This document shows positions 33,239 through 39,347 of a DNA stretch of 64,000 nucleotides, piece after piece. The first letter of the stretch is position 1. Every line of letters begins with the position of its first letter. The DNA is from a virus: positions 36,558 to 100,557 of the IMG/VR virus record IMGVR_UViG_3300032236_001191; one strand, written 5' to 3'. Both the position numbers and the translations under genes were made by a program. The notes under the pieces are model-generated. The model did not search any database. It saw only the letters and a program-made list of their open reading frames with translations, and was not told the DNA's origin.

Positions 33239-34094
33239 CACTACAAAGCGAGAAACTCGCTTAATGGGTGCTGTGGAACGCTACATCCTAGCTAGACCTC
33301 GTGATCACCGTAACCATACGGTTCTTCACCCTTCAGATATGATTAAGCCTGAATGGTGTTCTTTAGCTTCTTACCATGCTTTGCGTGGTAACTACGTTGA
33401 GGTACGTGAAAAGCCTGGTCTTCGTATGCAGTCTATCTTTGATGAAGGGCATGCTATTCACCATAAATGGCAAACCTATCTAAAGGAAATGGGAGTTCTC
33501 CATGGTCTTTGGGAGTTTGAAGGTGAAGTAGAAGAAGGCGCTGGACCTATAAAGCTTATGGGTTGGGCAACTGCTCCTGCTGGTTTTGAGAACATTACCT
33601 ACAAGGAAGTGCCACTACATAGCGAGAAGCACAAGATCTCTGGCCATGCAGATGGTTGGGTAAAAGGTTTAGGTGAAGACTTTCTAATTGAGATTAAGTC
33701 TATTGGTACTGGAACTATTCGCATGGAAGCTCCGGCTATTCTTGCACAGGCAGACAACGACCTTGAAAAAGCTTGGCGCAATATCAAGCAGCCATTTAGG
33801 CCACACATCTTGCAAGGCCAAGTTTACCTACACCTTTGCCATTTAATGGTTGAGGAAGGCTTGCTTGAGTCTGCACCAAAAGAAATTGTTTTTATCTACG
33901 AGCTCAAAGCAAACCAGGATTACAAAGAGTTTGTGGTACAGTACACCCCTGAGTTTGTAGAGGAGCTCTTTGACCGAGCCCTAGACATTTCTTGGGCTGT
34001 GGACAACGAACGTCCACCAATGTGCAACATAGATCCTATTAAGGGCTGCGAACGTTGCACACCATATCGGGAGGGTGAAGATGTCAGTAAGTAG
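33189..34094 (+). CDS. Cas4-like PD-(D/E)XK exonuclease
   Basis: 301 residues. Asp155 in SGHADGW, and Glu168-x-Lys170 in LIEIKSIG are the nuclease motif; QGQVYLHL supplies the QxxxY motif. Cys57 and a C-terminal cluster Cys279, Cys287, Cys290 give the four Cys of a Cas4-type Fe-S cluster. The start overlaps WhiB 2 by 50 bases. Such Cas4-like exonucleases are common in actinophages, outside CRISPR loci, and there is no CRISPR array here. Confidence 0.85.
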   Translation: MAKPKTIESKELKNFLNTTKRETRLMGAVERYILARPRDHRNHTVLHPSDMIKPEWCSLASYHALRGNYVEVREKPGLRMQSIFDEGHAIHHKWQTYLKEMGVLHGLWEFEGEVEEGAGPIKLMGWATAPAGFENITYKEVPLHSEKHKISGHADGWVKGLGEDFLIEIKSIGTGTIRMEAPAILAQADNDLEKAWRNIKQPFRPHILQGQVYLHLCHLMVEEGLLESAPKEIVFIYELKANQDYKEFVVQYTPEFVEELFDRALDISWAVDNERPPMCNIDPIKGCERCTPYREGEDVSK

Positions 34095-34566
34095 AAAAGC
34101 ATTAGAGGGCTTAGCAGAGATTGGTTTTACTTTGGCACCCAAGCCAGGCTATGACATTCCTGATTTGCCAAGAGATATTACTGAGCTAGATGACGAAGGT
34201 CTTATGGATCTTTTTGTTCAGCTAACTCAGTGGACAGACCACCTATCAGGGGCACATGCTATTGCAGTTATTAACGAGAGAGAAGCTGAGCGTAACGTAA
34301 CTGTTGCGGAAGCAAAAGCTATGATCGTTAACTGGACTGGTGCAAAGGGTGGCGATAAGGTAACAGTTATCAAAGCTCAGATTGCAGCAAGTCCTGAAGT
34401 CAGCGATCTTTATGATGATCTGCATACTAAGTATGCATTTCGTAAACTACTAGAGACCCGTGTAAACAATGTGGAGCGTGACTCCCAGGTTGTATCCCGT
34501 GAACTAACACGTCGTACATCTGATGGTGGGGGAATGCGTTCTCGATCAAGGAGGCTAACAGCATGA
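34081..34566 (+). CDS. Unknown helical protein
   Basis: 161 residues starting at ATG 34081 with GGGAGG upstream; an in-frame GTG at 34075 is possible. Residues about 35-130 are helical (LMDLFVQLTQWTDHLSGAHAIAV, YAFRKLLETRVNNVERDSQVVSREL), ending in a basic Arg-rich tail. It may bind recombination DNA; no family is recognised. Confidence 0.45.
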   Translation: MSVSRKALEGLAEIGFTLAPKPGYDIPDLPRDITELDDEGLMDLFVQLTQWTDHLSGAHAIAVINEREAERNVTVAEAKAMIVNWTGAKGGDKVTVIKAQIAASPEVSDLYDDLHTKYAFRKLLETRVNNVERDSQVVSRELTRRTSDGGGMRSRSRRLTA

Positions 34567-35180
34567 CATACGAACAACTATCTTTATTTACTGATGAAGA
34601 GTTGGGCATCAAACCTAACTATGACCTTATCGGACTTACCGGCTATGCTGGCTCCGGTAAGGATACCTTTGCTAAGGTTTTAGTAGAGAAGTACGGTTAC
34701 ACCCGTATTGCTTTTGCTGACCCAATCAGAGAACTTCTTTATAAGATGAACCCAATTATTAATGGTTTGCCTTACGGTGGCACTCGCAGCTTATCTGAGC
34801 TTGTAGATTCAGTAGGCTGGGATGAAGCGAAGAAGGAACCAGAAGTTCGCCGCTTACTGCAAGACCTTGGGGTAGGTGCTCGTGAGGTTATTGATAGTGA
34901 GCTTTGGGTAAGCACTGCTTTTAAAAAGACCGGTGAACCAGGCAAACGTTATGTTATTACAGACGTGCGATTTATTAACGAAGCTGATCTTGTCAAGCAG
35001 TTAGGCGGTCAGGTATGGCGTGTAAAGCGTGTAGACGTTAACGCCGTAAATGGCCACATCTCAGAGAACGAAATGGACGGCTATAAGGTCGATCAAATCT
35101 TCTTGAACAACGGAACTATTGATGAGCTAGAGGCCCTAATTAAAACTCGAATGCAGGATGTAAATGCCATCACAGAGTAG
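34563..35180 (+). CDS. Deoxynucleoside monophosphate kinase
   Basis: 205 residues. P-loop GYAGSGKDT (27-35), followed by ARIAFADPIRELLYK-like RIAFADPIRELL and LLQDLGVGAREVIDSELW, all typical of the T4 gp1-type dNMP kinase family, and VITDVRFINEADLV. It phosphorylates dNMPs for phage replication and complements the ribonucleotide reductase downstream. Confidence 0.88.
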   Translation: MTYEQLSLFTDEELGIKPNYDLIGLTGYAGSGKDTFAKVLVEKYGYTRIAFADPIRELLYKMNPIINGLPYGGTRSLSELVDSVGWDEAKKEPEVRRLLQDLGVGAREVIDSELWVSTAFKKTGEPGKRYVITDVRFINEADLVKQLGGQVWRVKRVDVNAVNGHISENEMDGYKVDQIFLNNGTIDELEALIKTRMQDVNAITE

Positions 35181-35517
35181 AAAACATCGTGGATATCGTT
35201 CTCAGAAAGTAGTTGCTAACTATCTTGCTGAGAATGGTTTCCCATTTGCTGAGTCTACTGGTGCTGGTCGCTCAGGCACAGATGTAACCGGTACAGTAGG
35301 CATTGACTGGGAAGTAAAGGCACGTAAGGATTTTAACCCTAGCGCCGTTATTAAGCAGTTAAAGGAACGACATAATGGGAAAGACCTACCTGTTGCTGTT
35401 CTTCGCTTAAACGGGCAGGGAGAGGCCTCTATTGGGGAATGGGTGACCATCCTAAGACTAGAGGACTTTGTAAACTTACTACGAGAAGCCGGATACGGAG
35501 ATCCTAAAGATGCCTAG
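35164..35517 (+). CDS. Holliday junction resolvase-like PD-(D/E)XK protein
   Basis: 117 residues. RGYRSQKVVANYLAENGFPFAES, then GRSGTDVTG (Asp) and IDWEVKARKDFN (E-x-K), the core of the archaeal-type Hjc fold. It is encoded close to recA and the Cas4-like nuclease; three PD-(D/E)XK enzymes in 3 kb is notable. Confidence 0.75.
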   Translation: MPSQSRKHRGYRSQKVVANYLAENGFPFAESTGAGRSGTDVTGTVGIDWEVKARKDFNPSAVIKQLKERHNGKDLPVAVLRLNGQGEASIGEWVTILRLEDFVNLLREAGYGDPKDA

Positions 35518-35677
35518 ATATGATTACAAATGTGAAGAATGTCAGACCACTATAGAGATCGAACGCTCTATGCATGAAGAGTCTCAGCCTATGTGCGCTG
35601 GGTGTAATGCAACTATGTCCAGAGTATGGCAGGCAACACCTGCAGTATTCCGTGGTGGAGGCTGGGGAGGCCAGTAG
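35510..35677 (+). CDS. FmdB-type zinc-ribbon protein
   Basis: 55 residues: MPRYDYKCEECQTTIEIE, then MCAGCNATMSRVW and a Gly-rich end. YxCxxC...CxxC is the FmdB regulatory-ribbon pattern. Overlaps the resolvase gene by 8 bases. Function unknown; likely a small regulator. Confidence 0.75.
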   Translation: MPRYDYKCEECQTTIEIERSMHEESQPMCAGCNATMSRVWQATPAVFRGGGWGGQ

Positions 35678-35716
35678 TTTAGGCGTACTGACGGCCAAAT
35701 ATAACGTAGTGTTTAC

Positions 35717-35747
35717 CCTTAGGTGGGCGATAATATCGAACCTAAGG
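35717..35747 (+). promoter_or_regulatory. Hairpin covering the SpoVS ribosome site
   Basis: CCTTAGGT (35717-35724) pairs with ACCTAAGG (35740-35747), an 8-bp perfect stem with a 15-base loop containing GATAAT. The 3' arm includes AAGG of the Shine-Dalgarno for GTG 35758. Second case in this window of a ribosome site inside a hairpin. Confidence 0.45.
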
Positions 35748-35757
35748 ACTACAAATC

Positions 35758-36039
35758 GTGACTGAAAAAAATACAGAAGAAGACTTTCTACGAGTTGGTG
35801 CGGGATCTAACGCACAATCCGTAGGATCAGCTATAGCACATGCTTTATACGAAAAGCCTCAAGTTAAGATCCGAGCCGTAGGAGCATCAGCAGTTAACCA
35901 GGCAGTAAAGGCAATTGCGATCGCCCGAGGTTATGTGGCCCCAAGAGGCCTAGACCTAAGCTGTCGCCCAGGATTTACAACAGTAGACTCTAGAGACGGG
36001 CAGATATCTGCAATAGTCTTTACTATTAATGTAAATTGA
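35758..36039 (+). CDS. SpoVS-like protein
   Basis: 93 residues from GTG. The sequence FLRVGAGSNAQSVGSAIAHAL, VKIRAVGASAVNQAVKAIAIARGYVAPRG and the ending FTINVN match stage V sporulation protein S, a small Alba-like family. Family length is about 85-90, so it is complete. In phages its role is unknown; Alba-like folds bind nucleic acid. It is not evidence that the host sporulates. Confidence 0.88.
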   Translation: MTEKNTEEDFLRVGAGSNAQSVGSAIAHALYEKPQVKIRAVGASAVNQAVKAIAIARGYVAPRGLDLSCRPGFTTVDSRDGQISAIVFTINVN

Positions 36040-36088
36040 TATACAATTTTATCTAAGCAAGAGATCTCTCAACATAGTTAGGACCAAA

Positions 36089-36463
36089 ATGGCACGTTCA
36101 TCAATTCCCAGCCCTGACGAGGCGCTGGCAGGTATGGCCAAGAGTGGTGCTCCTCGTAAGCCAATGGGCAAAGATGCCCGTTCGTTTACATCACCATCAG
36201 CAGCTCCTAAAGCTGGAAAGTTAATGCCTAAGAAGAATACACAGGCTGGCGATCCAACAGGCGCTGGAACTAAGAAGAACCGAGCTAACGTACAGCAAAC
36301 TCCTCAAGCTGAACGTAACGGTGCTTCTTACACAGTTAAGGGCGTTATCCATAAGCCTACAGATCCAGCAGCTGGATTTACACAGGCTAACGGCATTGTA
36401 ATTAGTGCAGCAACTAATCGTGATCGCACTAACTTCGATGGCGGAATGGGCGCATCGTACTAA
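36089..36463 (+). CDS. Unknown basic protein with MGAxY C-terminus
   Basis: 124 residues, rich in Pro, Lys, Gly, Ala, probably disordered in the first half. It ends in NRDRTNFDGGMGASY. The same kind of ending (ADRMFDNEMGANY) occurs in the protein at 44674. A weak ATAGTTAGGA region precedes the ATG. Followed by a terminator. Confidence 0.55.
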   Translation: MARSSIPSPDEALAGMAKSGAPRKPMGKDARSFTSPSAAPKAGKLMPKKNTQAGDPTGAGTKKNRANVQQTPQAERNGASYTVKGVIHKPTDPAAGFTQANGIVISAATNRDRTNFDGGMGASY

Positions 36464-36485
36464 TTAATTTGGATTAATTGGCAAA

Positions 36486-36509
36486 GGTCCCAGGTTATCC
36501 TGGGGCCTT
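36486..36509 (+). terminator. Rho-independent terminator
   Basis: GGTCCCAGG-TTAT-CCTGGGGCC, a 9-bp stem with one G-T pair, followed by TT. A TAAAAT -10-like box lies just downstream (36513-36518). Confidence 0.6.
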
Positions 36510-36541
36510 CTGCTAAAATTTGGACTACGAATGGGGGCAAT

Positions 36542-36778
36542 ATGCTAGAAACTTTGTATGAAGAAGCAAAGCAACAGAATAGTTTTAACATTAACTATTG
36601 CGTTGTAGGCCAGTGGGCCGTTAACTTATCCGATCAAGATAAAATTGCATTTGATCAATCCTTAAATGATGATGACTTCTCTTCGAGGAGTCTATTTACG
36701 CTGTATAAAAACGCAGGCGCAACATTTGGACTTACTTCACTACGTATACACAGAAACGGAGAATGCGGATGTCGCTAA
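36542..36778 (+). CDS. Unknown small phage protein
   Basis: 78 residues: MLETLYEEAKQQNSFNINYC, then KIAFDQSLNDDDFSSRSL and a C-terminal RIHRNGECGCR. The latter resembles the C-terminal part of several short phage proteins of unknown function. Ribosome site GGGGGC. It runs into the phosphatase with an overlap of ten bases. Confidence 0.5.
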   Translation: MLETLYEEAKQQNSFNINYCVVGQWAVNLSDQDKIAFDQSLNDDDFSSRSLFTLYKNAGATFGLTSLRIHRNGECGCR

Positions 36779-37938
36779 GCGATTCTTACAGCGCAGCTAA
36801 AGATGATGCTGCCAACTCACAGGGCCTAAGCTCTATCGAAAAATTATTGAAGGCTAATGGCCTTACACCAGAAGACGTGGGAAAGATTAGTAAGGTTAGC
36901 CTTTCTAATAATCCTGACGACACTAAGATTATCCTATCTCCCAAGTGGAGTGACGGCCCTGCGTGGCAACCCGTCCAGCAAGCTGCTCCAACTATAGTAC
37001 AGCCAAAGGTGCATACACCGGCTCTTATTAGCAGTGATTGGAAGGTTGCCGTCGCATTGCCCGATCCTCAAATCGGTTATCGTAAGTATGAAGATGGTAC
37101 TTTAGATACATTTCATGATGAGGCTGCAATGGATGTTGCATTGCAAATTGTTGGCCTAGATCATGGCCACCCATTAGATCAAATTATTAATCTAGGTGAT
37201 TTCCTAGACCTACCCATGTATGGAACCTACGAACAGGAGTCTAACTTTGCTCATACTGCTCAGCTTGCTATTAACCGTGGTCATCGCTTTCTTGCTGAGC
37301 AAAGAGCTAACGGGGGAGGAGATGCTCGTATTATTCTTCTTGAAGGTAATCACGATAAGCGTCTTAGTCGGTTTATTAATACTAATGCTGCCGCAGCTTA
37401 TGGTATCAAAGTAGCAAATATTCCTGACGCTTGGCCAGCACTAAGTTTACAAAATCTATTACGTTGTGATGAACTAGGAGTGGAGTTTATAGATGGTTAC
37501 CCTGCTGCAGCGCATTGGATTAATAAGCGTCTCCGGGCTATGCATGGGGATAGGGCTAACGCATCTGGGTCAACAGCTGCACAGTATGCGAATTCGAATC
37601 CGAATATCTCTACGCTTTTTGGCCATACTCATCGCATGGAACAACAATCCAAGACAGTATTTGATCGTGACCAAGCAATTAAAAGTGTCTCGTTTTCACC
37701 TGGATGCCTCTGCCGAGTGGACGGAGCTGTCCCATCAGTTAAGGGCGGTATTGATGTCAAAGGACAAGCACTTCAGTACTTTGAAAACTGGCAGCAAGGC
37801 GTAAGCGTTATCTTCTTTAAAGATGGTGACGATGACAGCTTCCACTTTGATCAAGTTCATATTCATAAAGGCAAGACAATGTACCGTGGTCAAGAGATCC
37901 ACGCTACAGTAGATACTGTTGGTACTCCGCTAGCATAA
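36769..37938 (+). CDS. Calcineurin-like metallophosphatase
   Basis: 389 residues. Motifs DPQIG, LGDFLDLP (GD), LEGNHDKR (GNHD), HGD and GHTH-like FGHTHR are in the right order for a metallophosphoesterase; the metal ligands are all present. The N-terminal 80 residues are a separate linker or small domain. The substrate is not evident; phage versions may act on DNA ends or nucleotides. Last plus-strand gene before a bidirectional terminator. Confidence 0.85.
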   Translation: MSLSDSYSAAKDDAANSQGLSSIEKLLKANGLTPEDVGKISKVSLSNNPDDTKIILSPKWSDGPAWQPVQQAAPTIVQPKVHTPALISSDWKVAVALPDPQIGYRKYEDGTLDTFHDEAAMDVALQIVGLDHGHPLDQIINLGDFLDLPMYGTYEQESNFAHTAQLAINRGHRFLAEQRANGGGDARIILLEGNHDKRLSRFINTNAAAAYGIKVANIPDAWPALSLQNLLRCDELGVEFIDGYPAAAHWINKRLRAMHGDRANASGSTAAQYANSNPNISTLFGHTHRMEQQSKTVFDRDQAIKSVSFSPGCLCRVDGAVPSVKGGIDVKGQALQYFENWQQGVSVIFFKDGDDDSFHFDQVHIHKGKTMYRGQEIHATVDTVGTPLA

Positions 37939-37988
37939 GTCTTCACGGTCGCACGTGTTCAGCACTAGCCATCAGGCCACAATAAAAA

Positions 37989-38013
37989 ACCCCCCAGCTA
38001 CGAACTGGGGGGT
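37989..38013. terminator. Bidirectional terminator between convergent genes
   Basis: ACCCCCCAG-CTACGAA-CTGGGGGGT is a perfect 9-bp stem, with CTTTTATTTT on the right (plus) and AAAAAA on the left (read as U-tract on minus). It separates the phosphatase from the oppositely oriented endolysin. Confidence 0.88.
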
Positions 38014-38027
38014 CTTTTATTTTAGTC

Positions 38028-38774
38028 TTAGATTAGATCCATAAGTGCTGCCCAAGTCTTTGGACCAACAATTCCATTTGAATCTAGATTATCGTGGTTA
38101 TCTTGGAACTTGATCACAGCTGTTTTAGTTGCTGGACCATAGTCACCATCTTCTACAAGAGTAAGCGCATGCTGAATAGCCTTAACAGCTTCTCCCTTAT
38201 CTCCCGGCTTAACTTGTCCAGGAAATGCTGGCTTAAGAGCTGGGACCGGATCAACGTTTACTTCATTTCCTACGTAGTTAGGACGGCCAAAACCAACGAT
38301 GAATGATGGGATACCCTTAGCATTGCGTTTGTAGGCACGAATCTTCTTTACAGCTTCTCCGCCGTTTGCCTGTGAACCAGACTTCTTCTTGTCACCAGAA
38401 GTATTGCCTTCCATAGTTGTGACAGTTCCGTCACCATTGTTCTTGACAACAATACCAACGTGTTCAATTGGTGCTCCACCTGCTACGAAATCAAAGTAAA
38501 CAATATCTCCTGGCTGTGGATCAGCTTTTTCTGCGTCTGTCCAAGTGCCAAGCTTCTTAAATGCTGCTGCACCTGCCATTGTTGAGACAGTATTAGGGAT
38601 CTTAACTCCAGCTTGGTTTGCAACCCACATGCAGAATGAACCGCACCATGGGAGGAAGTTAGCCTTTGTAAAAGCTCCATACTTAGTTTCGTTGTCCTTA
38701 GGACCTTCTACATAGCCTTCTTCTTTGAGGGCAATCTCTACCATCAAAGCGGCTGTGCCTTTTGCTGCTGCCAT
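38028..38774 (-). CDS. Endolysin: CHAP amidase/peptidase plus peptidoglycan-binding domain
   Basis: 248 residues; start chosen at the ATG with AAGGAG upstream. The CHAP domain (1-165) has catalytic Cys44 (LPWCGSFCMW) and His105 (IEHVGIV). The C-terminal PG_binding_1 domain (187-247) has GDKGEAVKAIQHAL and GDYGPATKTAVIKFQ. No signal peptide, so a holin is needed. Last gene of a four-gene minus-strand lysis operon. Confidence 0.92.
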   Translation of the reverse strand: MAAAKGTAALMVEIALKEEGYVEGPKDNETKYGAFTKANFLPWCGSFCMWVANQAGVKIPNTVSTMAGAAAFKKLGTWTDAEKADPQPGDIVYFDFVAGGAPIEHVGIVVKNNGDGTVTTMEGNTSGDKKKSGSQANGGEAVKKIRAYKRNAKGIPSFIVGFGRPNYVGNEVNVDPVPALKPAFPGQVKPGDKGEAVKAIQHALTLVEDGDYGPATKTAVIKFQDNHDNLDSNGIVGPKTWAALMDLI

Positions 38775-38784
38775 GTTGTACTCC

Positions 38785-39162
38785 TTAGTTATAATCTGGG
38801 TGATCTTGATCAACCACAGGCGCAGCTACTGGAGCAGCTGCTGGTGTTGAGTTTGCTGAAATTACAATATCCTGACCAGACTGCTTAGCTTCAACCTGTA
38901 GGTCGGCTGCGGTCTTAGAGTTAACGTCAACTGCGGCAAATGCTGCGTTGATCTCGTCAAGGTCAAGCTTACCATCATTCATAAAGCCACGAGCAAGCTT
39001 TTCTACAACTGCTGCAACTGCTGTAAGTCCAGCTACTGTAATAGCTTTAACAACTGAAATACCTGCCACTGAACCAGCACCAATAACTGATAGACCAGAT
39101 GCGGCAAATACTGCAACGATACGTAGAATTACGTTACCGAATAGTTTAATTCCTGATTTCAT
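38785..39162 (-). CDS. Membrane protein, putative holin
   Basis: 125 residues. Two hydrophobic stretches (about 7-35 and 37-58) and a cytoplasmic C-terminal tail with an EF-hand-like NDGKLDLDEINAAFAAVD and an Ala/Pro-rich end. Position between the small membrane gene and endolysin strongly suggests a holin. The calcium-loop-like sequence is unusual for one. Confidence 0.6.
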   Translation of the reverse strand: MKSGIKLFGNVILRIVAVFAASGLSVIGAGSVAGISVVKAITVAGLTAVAAVVEKLARGFMNDGKLDLDEINAAFAAVDVNSKTAADLQVEAKQSGQDIVISANSTPAAAPVAAPVVDQDHPDYN

Positions 39163-39347
39163 TATTCTTTTTCCTTAGGGTTGCGAAGACGTAGGGTAAA
39201 GATCCAAACAACAAAAGATACTAGTGTTACTTGTCCGATTACAGTCTTTGCTGAACCAGTAAGCACTAGCCATGCAGAGAACAAACCTACAAATGTCCAG
39301 ATTTCACTGAAGAAATCAGCTGAGATATCTTTAAAGAATTGTTTCAT
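39162..39347 (-). CDS. Small membrane protein of the lysis operon
   Basis: 61 residues with two transmembrane helices (about 15-33 and 36-52, WTFVGLFSAWLVLTG and VTLVSFVVWIFTL) and a charged tail. It overlaps both neighbours by one base. A holin or antiholin partner of the 125-residue protein downstream. Confidence 0.6.
   Translation of the reverse strand: MKQFFKDISADFFSEIWTFVGLFSAWLVLTGSAKTVIGQVTLVSFVVWIFTLRLRNPKEKE

Noticed and set aside
33189-34094. Cas4-like gene as sign of a CRISPR locus
   Set aside because: No repeats or other cas genes nearby; lone Cas4-like exonucleases are common in actinophages.
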